This document shows, piece by piece, positions 16,862 to 25,016 of a stretch of DNA of 53,835 nt. How positions within the stretch are numbered: the stretch's first letter is position 1; every line of letters begins with the position of its first letter. Origin of the DNA: Desulfobacterales bacterium. GTDB taxonomy: Bacteria; Desulfobacterota; Desulfobacteria; Desulfobacterales; CAFBRK01. The stretch spans positions 1 to 53,835 of the forward strand of contig JAIPEL010000016.1 in the NCBI GenBank assembly GCA_021737185.1. The letters are read 5' to 3'. A program made the position numbers and the translations under genes. Under the pieces are notes generated by a model, which was given only the letters and a program-made list of their open reading frames with translations, was not told where the DNA came from and searched no databases.

Positions 16862-18162
16862 GCCTGGCCGCTGTCGGCATCGTCGGGATCCTGGCGCTGT
16901 TGGTGGTGCTGTTTTGTTTCGGCATGCCGGTGGGCTTTGCGATGGGGATCGTCGGGTTTTGCGGCTTTTGCTTCATCGTTTCCGTCCCGGCCGGAATGAA
17001 CATGACCGGTTCGGTGATCTGGTCCACCTTTTCGAAGTACGGCCTGACGGTGATCCCGCTGTTCATTTTCATGGGTCAGGTGGCCTTTTATTCCGGGGTG
17101 AACGAAAAGCTGTATCGTGCCGCCTATCACTGGATCGGTCAGATCCGGGGCGGCATCGCCATGGCCACGGTCATGGCTTGCGCCGCGTTTTCGGCCATCT
17201 GCGGTTCGAACGCCGCCACCGCCGCCACCATGACCACCGTCGCCCTGCCGGAGATGAACAAATACGGATATGAACCGAAGTTGAGTACCGGTGCGGTGGC
17301 CTGCGGATCGACCCTGGGGGTGGTGATTCCGCCGTCGGTGGTCCTGATCGTCATCGGCCTTTCCACAGAACAGTCCATTGCCGAGCTCTTTTACGGCGGT
17401 ATCGGCGCCGGCATTTGCCTGGCGGTGCTCCTGATGATGGGTGTTTACGGGATCTGCCGCCTGCATCCGGACTGGGGGCCGGTGGGGCCGTCGACCCCGC
17501 TGTCCGAAAAGATCCGGTCTTTGTCGGGCGCGTTTGAGATGGTCGCTCTTTTTGCCCTGGTCATGCTGGGGCTCTACTTCGGTTTTTTCACCCCGGCGGA
17601 AGCCGGCGCGGCCGGTTCCTTTCTGGCGGTCGTCATCAGCGTTGCACAGGGCCGGATGACGTTTCGCAAGCTGATCTATTCGGTCCTGGACACCCTGCGC
17701 ATCTCTTGCATGGTGGTGACCATCGTGGCTGGAGCGGTGATCTTCGGCAAATTTTTGACCGTCACCCGGATTCCCTACGACATCGCCGATTGGGTGGTCC
17801 GCCTGCCGGTGTCCAACGTGGTGATCATGGCAATCGTCTTCGGCATCTACATCATCGGCGGAGCCGTCATGGATGCCCTGGCCCTGCTGCTGATCACGAT
17901 CCCGATTTTTTTCCCGGTGGCCGTACAGCTCGGCTACGATCCCGTCTGGTTCGGCGTGACCATCACGGTGGTGACCACGCTGGGGGCGGTCACACCGCCG
18001 GTGGGAGCGACCACCTACGTGGTGGGGGGAATGGCCAAGAACGTTCCCCTGCAGGATGTGTTCAGGGGGGTCGCCTACTTTCTACCGGCATACCTCATCT
18101 GCATTTTGCTGCTGATGATATTTCCGCAGATCGTGACCTTCCTGCCGGCACTGCTCAAATAG
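16858..18162 (+). CDS. dctM: TRAP transporter large permease (DctM)
   Basis: The DctM subunit, 434 residues, is the transport channel of the TRAP system in the inner membrane, with about 12 hydrophobic segments. Family motifs include VIPLFIFMGQVAFYSG, CGSNAATAATMTTVALPEM and TLGAVTPPVGATTYVVGG. The GTG start at 16858 overlaps the dctQ stop. The TAG stop begins a perfect 14-bp inverted repeat (18160-18173 with 18213-18226). Confidence 0.92.
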   Translation: MSLAAVGIVGILALLVVLFCFGMPVGFAMGIVGFCGFCFIVSVPAGMNMTGSVIWSTFSKYGLTVIPLFIFMGQVAFYSGVNEKLYRAAYHWIGQIRGGIAMATVMACAAFSAICGSNAATAATMTTVALPEMNKYGYEPKLSTGAVACGSTLGVVIPPSVVLIVIGLSTEQSIAELFYGGIGAGICLAVLLMMGVYGICRLHPDWGPVGPSTPLSEKIRSLSGAFEMVALFALVMLGLYFGFFTPAEAGAAGSFLAVVISVAQGRMTFRKLIYSVLDTLRISCMVVTIVAGAVIFGKFLTVTRIPYDIADWVVRLPVSNVVIMAIVFGIYIIGGAVMDALALLLITIPIFFPVAVQLGYDPVWFGVTITVVTTLGAVTPPVGATTYVVGGMAKNVPLQDVFRGVAYFLPAYLICILLLMIFPQIVTFLPALLK

Positions 18163-18226
18163 CCCGGATATTTTTCTTCGAATGCCCTGCCAATGAACAC
18201 TTCAGGGGCGTGAAATATCCGGGCTA
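18160..18226. repeat. Inverted repeat starting in the dctM stop codon
   Basis: TAGCCCGGATATTT (18160-18173) and AAATATCCGGGCTA (18213-18226) are perfect complements with 39 bases between. The stop codon TAG is the first three bases of the left arm. There is no T-run, so it is not a typical terminator. Confidence 0.75.
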
Positions 18227-19137
18227 TAGCGCTTGCTAAAAAATGCTCCGACAGCAGCGCTTTTTTGATCCTGGAATAGGCTGTCGATAGGTAAGCATCT
18301 CATGTGGCGCAAGCGCTCTAAAGTTTTTCCGTAGGGGAAAAAGACGACGGTCAATAAGGGCAGGGGGGAGGTTTCCCAGATTTCGGTAATACTTTCCGCT
18401 TATGTGAAACTAGGCCAAAATGGCATAGTTTCACCTTTGATCAATCTGGTCGGCGCGTCCGGCCAGCGGCGGGGCTTATGTGAAACTTCGATCGAAGGCC
18501 GGCGGCAATAACCGACCTGCCCACGCCTTGGGTTTTGGGGGTTGGAGGGCCACGCTCCGTCGTGGCCGGTATTGGGTCATTGCTGGCAACACGGACGCGA
18601 CAGAGCGCGTCCCTCCACCGGCAGGGGCTTCGACACAAGTTTCACGTTTGATCAAACTGGCCGGATAAAACAGAAAAATTCTTATAGAATTCCTTCCGGC
18701 AACCCTTGAACCCTGCCTGTGCGGCGACCTGTCCGGCGTAGCCAAAGGCGAAGCGGGAAGCGCACAGCGCGAAGACGCAAACCCTGAACCTGGAACGCCG
18801 GCCAGCGGCGGGGCTCGTATGAAACTTCATTTGCTTCTTAACGAAGACGGAAGCTCGAAGATCGAAGCCCCAAGCATCGCAGAATAAAATCGCTTCATGC
18901 TTTTATAAAACGTCTTGATTTTGATAAAAAACCCTGGTATCGGCCGGTGGAGTTGATCCGACGCCAAACCGCGGTTTTCCCCGTTGCTGCTCTTTTCTGA
19001 TTCGGAACCTGATCCCCGGTGCGCAGCGGATCCCCAACGAAGCCCGGGCCGCAACCCTGACCATGTGCGAGAAAATGTAGCCTCTCACTGCGCTGCGGCC
19101 CGGGCTACCTATTTTTATAGGGGTTCACATGAGCGCG
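18163..19137. repeat. Nearly 1 kb repeat-only spacer between dctM and moaA
   Basis: No gene is seen. In order: the dctM inverted repeat, a GTTTCA...TGAAAC element (18428-18486), family C copy 2 (18481-18644), further TTGATCAAACTGG sequence (18646-18670), a partial twin hairpin (18886-18912), and an inverted pair AGCCCGGGCCGCA (about 19041) with TGCGGCCCGGGCT (about 19094). dctM (plus) and moaA (minus) are convergent, so no promoter is expected here. Confidence 0.7.
18481..18644 (-). mobile_element. 163-bp element, family C copy 2 (reverse)
   Basis: This is the reverse complement of the 254-416 element with only scattered differences, including both internal 7-bp hairpins and the terminal TGAAACTTCGATCGAAG arm. 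It lies directly against a GTTTCA...TGAAAC element and shares its TGAAAC, as copy 1 and copy 3 also do. Confidence 0.7.
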
Positions 19138-20130
19138 CTATCCCCCGATAGCGCACATCTGGGCGCAAACGTCGACCGGGTCTTTTTCGGCCAGGGTGTG
19201 GCAGCGGGGTTTGTCGCGAACGGCCCGCAGAAACACCGCCTTCAGGTCGTCGTCCAAAAGCCCCTTTCTCAGCGGCGTTCGCAGATCCTCCTCCCGGTCG
19301 GAAAGCAGGCAGGGTCGAAGCATGCCGCTGGCCGTCAATCGGAGGCGGTTGCAGCGGCTGCAGAAATGGTGGCTCAAGGGGCGGATCAGACCGATTTCCC
19401 CGGGGGCCCCTTCCAGCCGGTATCGCTCTGCCGGCCCGTCGCTGGTGCCGTTTTGCACCGGCACCAGTTCTCCCAGCGCCCGGATTCGCTCCCGGATCTC
19501 CGGGGCAAGCAACGGATGGCTGTCTTCCATGACGGCGCGTCCGATGGGCATATGCTCGATGAACCGCACGTGGAGCGGGTAGTCCAGCGACAGCTTGGCC
19601 AGCGCAGCCAGCTCGTCGTCGTTGATCCCCCGCAGCGCCACGGTGTTGATTTTCACCGGTGAGAAGCCGGCCTCCAGCGCCCCCTGAATGCCGTTCCACA
19701 CTGCATCGAAAGCATCGACGCCGGTGATTTTCTCGAATTTTTTCCGATCCAAGGTGTCGAGGCTGATGTTCATTCGCCGGATCCCCGCCGCCCACAATTC
19801 CTCCAGATGCGGCTCGAGCAGAACGCCGTTGGTGGTCAGCGAGATGTCGGCAATCTGATCGATGGACGACAATTCCGCCAGAAAGCCGCAGACGCCCTTT
19901 CTAACCAGGGGCTCGCCCCCGGTGACGCGCACTTTGGTAATCCCCAGTGACGCTCCGATGCGCACAATGCGAAGCAGTTCTTCATAGCGCAGGATCGCTT
20001 TGTGCCGCAGCTTGGGAATGAGCTCCCGGGGGGTGCAGTAGATGCATCTCAGGTTGCAGCGGTCGGTAATCGACAGGCGCAGGTAGTTGAGGTGTCGAAG
20101 GTATTTGTCTGTCAGTTCGTTTTCGTTCAC
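19138..20130 (-). CDS. moaA: GTP 3',8-cyclase MoaA
   Basis: A radical SAM enzyme of 330 residues that turns GTP into 3',8-cyclo-GTP, the first step of molybdenum cofactor synthesis. The SAM cluster motif is CNLRCIYC (about 25-32) and VTGGEPLVRKG follows. The C-terminal cluster cysteines lie in FCSRCNRLRLTASGMLRPC, and the protein ends in GG, as MoaA must. The GTG start overlaps the gpgS stop by 4 bases. The TAG stop sits in a perfect hairpin, GCGCTATC-CCCC-GATAGCGC (19135-19154). No other moa gene is in the window, so its place behind gpgS is unusual. Confidence 0.92.
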   Translation of the reverse strand: MNENELTDKYLRHLNYLRLSITDRCNLRCIYCTPRELIPKLRHKAILRYEELLRIVRIGASLGITKVRVTGGEPLVRKGVCGFLAELSSIDQIADISLTTNGVLLEPHLEELWAAGIRRMNISLDTLDRKKFEKITGVDAFDAVWNGIQGALEAGFSPVKINTVALRGINDDELAALAKLSLDYPLHVRFIEHMPIGRAVMEDSHPLLAPEIRERIRALGELVPVQNGTSDGPAERYRLEGAPGEIGLIRPLSHHFCSRCNRLRLTASGMLRPCLLSDREEDLRTPLRKGLLDDDLKAVFLRAVRDKPRCHTLAEKDPVDVCAQMCAIGG

Positions 20131-21122
20131 GGTGATTCACCCTGCGTCGTTTCGGGAAAAAATTTTTCCCGGTACTCTTCAATTCCGATCATCGGGGGTC
20201 GTTCATGTCCCTCGAAACGGGTAATGTTGGCTTTGTATTCTTCTCTGACCAGGTTATACTGGATCATTTCGTCGTACATCTTCTCGTGAAGATCGATTAG
20301 ACCGAGCTCCAGCTTTCGGTTGATGAAGGTCTTCAAAATGACAAAGGCCATTTTCCCGAGGGCCTTGGTGTCCTGATTGCGGTGAATACGGCGATCGAGG
20401 TCGACTTGGGCCATGACCTCCAAGCCCCACCTTCGGTAGATATCCAGGATCATGCTCGTTTCAACCCCGTAGCCGATGGGAAAGGGAATTTGGTCGAAAA
20501 TGTCCCGGTATCCGGCGTATTCGCCCGAAAGCGGCTGAAGGATCTGGGTCAGCTCCGGAAAGAAGATCGAAAACAGCGGCCGCACCACCAGCTCGGTGAC
20601 CCGACCGCCGCCGGTGGGCCGGAGCTTGTTTTTTCCGATGGCGATGGGCCGGTCGTAAAAGGCCTTTACATATTTGATCCGGTCGTGGAGCAGCAGCGGC
20701 CCGAGCAGCCCGTAGGCGAACCGGTGGTGGATGTTCTTGATGTCGGCGTCGAGGTAGACAATGATGTCGCCCCGGGTGATGTACAGCGCCTTCCAGAGGT
20801 TTTCCCCCTTCCCCTGGTATCGTTCCATCCGGGGCAGGATGTCGTTGGCCTCGTAAACGTCCGCTCCATATGTTTTTGCGATTTCCCGGGTGCTGTCGGT
20901 GGAGCCCGAATCCACCACCACGATTTCATCGATCAGAGGATGACGGAGCATCAGCTCCGATTTGATGATCAAGATCTCCTTTGCAATCGTCCTTTCCTCG
21001 TTGAGGGTGGGCAGGCAAAGGGAGATCGTCAAGCCTTTTTTCTGCTTGGCGGCCACCAGTCCGGCCACGTCCCGGAACTCGGAATAGTGAAAGGTGTTCG
21101 TCTTGAGCCAGCCGTCATTCAT
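20127..21122 (-). CDS. gpgS: Glucosyl-3-phosphoglycerate synthase (GT81)
   Basis: This 331-residue glycosyltransferase uses the GT-A fold: CLPTLNEERTIAKEI at the nucleotide-binding start, VVVDSGSTDST, and the metal motif VYLDADIKN. PLSGEYAGYRDIF and GYGVETSMILDIYRRWG are characteristic of GpgS. The enzyme joins an NDP-glucose to 3-phosphoglycerate, the first step to the compatible solute glucosylglycerate. The phosphatase for the second step is not seen. It overlaps the peptidase gene by 8 bases upstream and moaA by 4 bases downstream, which argues for one polycistronic message. Confidence 0.9.
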   Translation of the reverse strand: MNDGWLKTNTFHYSEFRDVAGLVAAKQKKGLTISLCLPTLNEERTIAKEILIIKSELMLRHPLIDEIVVVDSGSTDSTREIAKTYGADVYEANDILPRMERYQGKGENLWKALYITRGDIIVYLDADIKNIHHRFAYGLLGPLLLHDRIKYVKAFYDRPIAIGKNKLRPTGGGRVTELVVRPLFSIFFPELTQILQPLSGEYAGYRDIFDQIPFPIGYGVETSMILDIYRRWGLEVMAQVDLDRRIHRNQDTKALGKMAFVILKTFINRKLELGLIDLHEKMYDEMIQYNLVREEYKANITRFEGHERPPMIGIEEYREKFFPETTQGESP

Positions 21123-22272
21123 CGCAGACTCCGGAATCGATTGCCGTGATCACTCCGATGATCTGGGCGATTCCCTTGTACATCGGCTCGATTTCCATGG
21201 TGGCGTCTTCTTCGTAGTAGTTGTAGCCGTGGGTGACGCCCAGGGTAACCGACGGAATATTATGGGAAAGCAGGATCGACAGGGCCGATTCGGTGGGGTC
21301 GCTCACCGGTTCGATGCCCAGGGCTCGGAGCACCGCCGCGCTGTGCTTGACCAGAGGATCGTTGTACCGCAGGCGGGTGGCGTTCAGATTGCTGATGGTG
21401 GAAAGCTTTAAATCCACCTGATCTTCGTGGCTGATGCCGTCGACGATCTCCTGAATGTCTTTGTAGATATCTTTGACGATCCGGTCCGAGTGGCTCCGGA
21501 TTTCCAAGCCCATGGTGGCTTCGTAGGCCACGGCCCCGTGGTCGACCCCGCCGGAGATTTTGCCGATGACAATCCGCGACCGGGGCCGCTGGGGCAGCCG
21601 GAGCTTCAGGATCTCGTTGATGATCTCGTTGAGCACGAGAATGGAGTTGGGAAGAAATTTATGGGTGACGCCTGTGCTCCTGGAAATGGAACACTCGATC
21701 TCGGCACGGATCATGCCGTCGGAAAAATAGTTCAAGCGGCCCAGTTCCCCGCCCTCGATGCAGACCCCTCCGCGGATCGGACCTTCCCAGGTTTTGAGCA
21801 GATGTCGGATCCCCCTCAAATTTCCCTTGCCAATGGATTGAATGACGCCGGCCAGCACGATGTCCGACTCGAAGCGAAGGCCCAGGCACTGGAACAGAAA
21901 CGGAAGCGAAACCAGCACCCCGACGCCCACGGTATTGTCCATCAGCCCGGGGCCGGTGATCGTGTTTTCTCCCACCGAATAGTTGTATACGATGTCCTTG
22001 TTGAAGAAAGTGTCCAGGTGGGCGACCACGAAGATCGGCGGTTTTTCGGCACTGGTGCCGTGAATGACACCGATTGGGTTCCGGTAGCCGTCGGTGGTGA
22101 CTTCATCGACCTGAAATTCGGCCAACCGGTCCATGAAAACCGATGTCCGCCGCTTTTCCCGGAAGGTCGGCGCCGGTGTCTGGCCGATCAACAGGATGTT
22201 GGTGATGATGGTGTCCCGGACGGCGCGAATCTGCTCCACCATCTCGGGAATCCGGTTCAGGTAGCCTTCCAT
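21115..22272 (-). CDS. M20/M42-type metallopeptidase
   Basis: A cytoplasmic zinc peptidase-like protein of 385 residues. The metal-binding pieces are FVVAHLDTFF (about 84), GPGLMDNTVGVGV (about 110) and the acidic pair in CIEGGELG (about 172). HGAVAYE and the C-terminal VTHGYNYYEEDATMEI supply later conserved residues. It is in the aminopeptidase/carboxypeptidase superfamily, but the substrate is unknown. GGAGAGGAT precedes the ATG at 22272. It is the first gene of a three-gene overlapping unit with gpgS and moaA; why a peptidase should be coupled to glucosylglycerate synthesis is unclear. Confidence 0.78.
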   Translation of the reverse strand: MEGYLNRIPEMVEQIRAVRDTIITNILLIGQTPAPTFREKRRTSVFMDRLAEFQVDEVTTDGYRNPIGVIHGTSAEKPPIFVVAHLDTFFNKDIVYNYSVGENTITGPGLMDNTVGVGVLVSLPFLFQCLGLRFESDIVLAGVIQSIGKGNLRGIRHLLKTWEGPIRGGVCIEGGELGRLNYFSDGMIRAEIECSISRSTGVTHKFLPNSILVLNEIINEILKLRLPQRPRSRIVIGKISGGVDHGAVAYEATMGLEIRSHSDRIVKDIYKDIQEIVDGISHEDQVDLKLSTISNLNATRLRYNDPLVKHSAAVLRALGIEPVSDPTESALSILLSHNIPSVTLGVTHGYNYYEEDATMEIEPMYKGIAQIIGVITAIDSGVCDE

Positions 22273-22360
22273 ATCCTCTCCGGCTCTGGATGGAAACCGC
22301 GACAGTAATTGAGTATAAGAATTATCAAAAATGATATCAAACTGACCCGAGGGGTCAATG

Positions 22361-22540
22361 AAAATGCCTAAAATGCCTAAAATGAGCTAAAATGCCTAAA
22401 ATGTGATGGTTTTGCAGCGCTTTGGGCTTGTCGGCACTTTTCTCTATCCGAAGTCGTCAAAGTAGGGGCACTACTGATCCGCTGAATTTTTCCCACCATT
22501 TTAGGCATTTTAGGCATTCTAGCTCATTTTAGGCATTTGC
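22361..22540. mobile_element. TGCCTAAAAT iteron element with a different core (family A copy 4)
   Basis: The left end has three TGCCTAAAAT units (22361-22402) and the right end has the inverted units (22496-22537). The 93-base core shows no match to that of copies 1 and 2. It fills most of the spacer upstream of the peptidase gene and ends next to the stop codon of the small membrane protein. Confidence 0.72.
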
Positions 22541-22541
22541 T

Positions 22542-22877
22542 TTATTCTTCTCTCCCCTCCGTCCCCCCGGCTTCGGTCTCTTTCCAATCCTCTCCGACAT
22601 CGCCCTCGTGTTCCTCGTCCATCCGGTCCGCCACTTTTTCCCTCTTTTTTTTCACGAGAATGAAGCTGACGGCGACGGCCAGCAAAATCAACATCGGCAG
22701 CAGCAGTTCGGCCATCATCAGGTGGCGTTCTTCCCGGAGCGGTTCGGCGGACTCGAACTTGAGCTCTGCCTCCCGGTCCGCGGTCATTCGATGGTGGATC
22801 GTCACGGAAACCGCCCCCAGATAGACGACGACAAACAAGAGGGCGACGGCGATCAGGCGCTTTTCGAGACGGCTCAT
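22542..22877 (-). CDS. Small two-helix membrane protein
   Basis: I do not recognise the family. The protein has 111 residues. Hydrophobic helices lie at about 8-27 (LIAVALLFVVVYLGAVSVTI) and 53-74 (MAELLLPMLILLAVAVSFIL), with a charged loop between. The Lys/Arg-rich KKKREK after helix 2 and an acidic Glu/Gly-rich tail suggest both ends are cytoplasmic. AAGGA lies before the ATG. The repeated motif TATAGGGATTGTCA (22893-22906) is just upstream. It is monocistronic as far as can be seen. Confidence 0.65.
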   Translation of the reverse strand: MSRLEKRLIAVALLFVVVYLGAVSVTIHHRMTADREAELKFESAEPLREERHLMMAELLLPMLILLAVAVSFILVKKKREKVADRMDEEHEGDVGEDWKETEAGGTEGREE

Positions 22878-23685
22878 GAGAAGGTCCTTTTATAGGGATT
22901 GTCAGAATTGCGTTCCGTTTAACCTGGCCCGGCTTGCCGCTGGATGATCCGCTTTTGCGATGCACCGGCAGCTTGACAATCCCTATATGATAAAAAAACG
23001 TTGTTTCGGTTGGGAACCGGAAACGTTCTCCATGTTCTCTGGACCAGGTCAAAGGCATCTGGCTTTGCCATAGCTGATGAAGAATGCAAAATTCGAAGCA
23101 CGAAACATTCGAATTTCGGATTTAAGTTTGATGAAATCGTATAAAGCCGGAAAGGCTCCCTCTCCCTTGATGGGAGAGGGTTGGGGTGAGGGTGAATAGA
23201 AGAGGATTCCAGGCTTTTATACCCCCTCCCCTTAATCCCCTCCCACCAGGGGAGGGGAAATTCGGACTTTTTACGAAGCCATCAAGTTTATCTGCCCTCC
23301 AGGCTCGGATCTTTGCATAGACATACCACAAGTTGGCCATAAATGCGCCCTTTGGACGGTTTCATATTGGATCAGCTCGATCCTGGGGCATCCAGTCTTT
23401 GATCAAACTGGCCGGTTAAGACCAAAAGATTCGTATAAATCTCCCGCCGGAGAATCTTGAATCTTGAAGCTGGAATTTTGAATCCCGCCGCGATCAGCGG
23501 CGCCGCTGCAATCGGCCATTCTGCCGGGCAAACCACGGCGGCCGAAACGATGCGGATTTTCGACAATCCCTATACTGCCTATTGCAGGCCGATAGTAGGG
23601 ATGCACCGTATTTACCCGGCGGCGGCAATATTTTATACAAAAGCCATCATGATCGATAATTTAGATTCAAACAAAGGAGGACATC
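22878..23685. repeat. Repeat-rich 800-base spacer before the desulforedoxin gene
   Basis: No gene is seen. 22893-22986 is framed by TATAGGGATTGTCA and its complement TGACAATCCCTATA. 23043-23090 has a GGACCAGGTCA...AAATTCGAAGCAC segment shared with the leader of the OsmC gene at 26.7 kb. 23128-23285 is a family H element. 23397-23480 is TTGATCAAACTGGCCGG-type repeat, and GACAATCCCTATA recurs near 23561. Confidence 0.65.
23128..23285. mobile_element. Family H element with CTCCCC-rich core (23.1 kb copy)
   Basis: The ends TTGATGAAATCGTATAAAG and CTTTTTACGAAGCCATCAA are inverted relatives. The core is the reverse complement of the core at 12.8 kb, with CTCTCCCTTGATGGGAGAGGG and the CCCCTCCC hairpin. 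Confidence 0.7.
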
Positions 23686-23853
23686 TTGGCTAAAGAGAGC
23701 GAAGTTTACAAATGCGAGATTTGCGGCAACGTCGTTTTTGTTCTGGAAGGCGGCGACGGCGACCTTGTCTGCTGCGGTGAAGAGATGAAGCTTCTCTCCG
23801 GCGCCGACCGGAAGCCTTTCGAGGGCCGCCTTCCCAAGCCCGGTTCACCGTAA
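23686..23853 (+). CDS. Desulforedoxin-like iron protein
   Basis: A 55-residue protein with the Fe(Cys)4 pattern of desulforedoxin and the N-terminal domain of desulfoferrodoxin: [16 protein letters not shown] and, later, [11 protein letters not shown]. The adjacent Cys-Cys pair is the desulforedoxin hallmark. It is a small electron carrier; the short length shows the superoxide-reductase domain is absent. The start is TTG, supported by a strong AAAGGAGG and by codon fit from there on. It is followed by a good terminator, so it is probably transcribed alone. Confidence 0.85.
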   Translation: MAKESEVYKCEICGNVVFVLEGGDGDLVCCGEEMKLLSGADRKPFEGRLPKPGSP

Positions 23854-23871
23854 TCGTGCCGGATCGGGATG

Positions 23872-23903
23872 CCGGCGGCCTTCTGCCGCCGGGACCCCTT
23901 TTT
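23872..23903 (+). terminator. Intrinsic terminator after the desulforedoxin gene
   Basis: The perfect 8-bp stem CCGGCGGC/GCCGCCGG with loop CTTCT is followed by GACCCCTTTTT. It lies about 20 bases after the stop codon. Confidence 0.75.
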
Positions 23904-23939
23904 ATCCCACAGCACCATTAGAACGCTGCAAGGCCGACA

Positions 23940-23986
23940 GTAAAAAGGGCCTGAGCTGCTGAACGGCGGCATCCGGCCCTTTTTAC
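23940..23986. terminator. 12-bp palindromic hairpin ending in a T-run
   Basis: GTAAAAAGGGCC (23940-23951) and GGCCCTTTTTAC (23975-23986) are perfect complements with a 23-base loop. The A and T runs on the two sides would let it work in both directions. It sits between the desulforedoxin terminator and rpoH. Confidence 0.55.
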
Positions 23987-24108
23987 GCCTGCAGAAGCTA
24001 TAGACCCGGCCGCCGCACCAAGACAGAGTTTCGAGGTGATTGCATCTTCAGGCCCTTTTTGCCGTTGCCGGCGCAATCTGGCCAAAACCTCACCATATAG
24101 GAGACGAC

Positions 24109-24972
24109 ATGATACCATCGACTCAGGCCGCTGAGCCGCTGAGCCTATACCTGAGAGACATTCGGGTCCATCCCATGCTTTCCCGAGACGAAGAAACTCG
24201 GCTCATGGCGAAGTTCAAGAAAAAAAACGACTCTCAAGCCGCGCAGAAGCTCATCCACTCCCACCTGCGTCTGGTGATCAAAATCGCCAAAAGCCTGAAC
24301 CGCGGCAGGCGGGAGCAGCTTGCCGACCTGATCCAGGAAGGGAATATAGGGCTTGTCCAGGCGCTGGAAAAGTACGACCCGGAAAAGGGGACGAAATTTT
24401 CCTATTACTCCGCTTTCTGGATCAGGGCTTACATCTACAAATACCTCATCAACAACTGGAGCCAGGTCAAGGTCGGAACCACCCAGGCACAGCGCAAACT
24501 GTTCTACAATCTGGGGCGGGTAAAAAAGACGCTGCAAAAGAAGGGGCTGCGGCCCACCGCCGAGAGAATCGCCGACCGCATCGGCGTCACCGAGCAGGAA
24601 GTGCTCGACATGGAAAAACGGCTCGAAAACCGGGACTCTTCCTTGAACGCGCCGCTGCGCTCCCGCTCGACAGGGGAACAGCTCGATACCCTTTCCGATG
24701 ATTCCGTGGACACCGAGGAGGAAGTCGCCCGGCAGCAGCTCAAGGATCTGGTCCGTGAAAACGCCGACCAGTTCAAAAAGCAGCTCGACGCAAGGGAGCG
24801 GGTGATCTTCGAAAAACGGATTTTTTCCGCCAGCCCGGAAACCCTTCAGACGCTGGCCGAACGCTTCGACATCTCCAGAGAACGGATTCGCCAGATCGAA
24901 GAAAAGATTCTCAAGAAGTTGAGAGCGTTCTTCATGGATCAGGTGCCGGACTACGAGGCCTACGTCAACTAA
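24109..24972 (+). CDS. rpoH: RNA polymerase sigma factor, RpoH (sigma-32) type
   Basis: A 287-residue sigma-70 family factor, the length of RpoH. Region 2 includes the core-binding DLIQEGNIGLVQALEKYDP and the -10 recognising YYSAFWIRAYIYKYLINNW. AQRKLFYNL matches the RpoH box found in heat-shock sigma factors. Region 4 ends with the helix-turn-helix RFDISRERIRQIEEKIL. It probably directs RNA polymerase to heat-shock-type promoters, though another alternative role cannot be excluded. TATAGGAGACGAC precedes the ATG. The stop TAA lies in a 12-bp palindrome that also holds the stop of the convergent gene. Confidence 0.9.
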   Translation: MIPSTQAAEPLSLYLRDIRVHPMLSRDEETRLMAKFKKKNDSQAAQKLIHSHLRLVIKIAKSLNRGRREQLADLIQEGNIGLVQALEKYDPEKGTKFSYYSAFWIRAYIYKYLINNWSQVKVGTTQAQRKLFYNLGRVKKTLQKKGLRPTAERIADRIGVTEQEVLDMEKRLENRDSSLNAPLRSRSTGEQLDTLSDDSVDTEEEVARQQLKDLVRENADQFKKQLDARERVIFEKRIFSASPETLQTLAERFDISRERIRQIEEKILKKLRAFFMDQVPDYEAYVN

Positions 24973-25016
24973 TCGATTTGCTGTCGCAAATCGATTAGAA
25001 GCGGCTTCGCCGGGAT
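24969..25016. repeat. Palindrome shared by two convergent stop codons
   Basis: CTAATCGATTTG (24969-24980) and CAAATCGATTAG (24987-24998) are perfect complements around a 6-base loop. The rpoH stop lies in the left arm and the stop of the facing gene in the right arm. A second, weaker hairpin GCGGC-TTC-GCCG follows, giving the twin-hairpin layout seen elsewhere. Confidence 0.7.

Noticed and set aside
18163-19137. Search for tRNA-Sec (selC) in the long spacers
   Set aside because: No clover-leaf with a TCA anticodon or a TTCGA-type T-arm was found in this or the other gaps.
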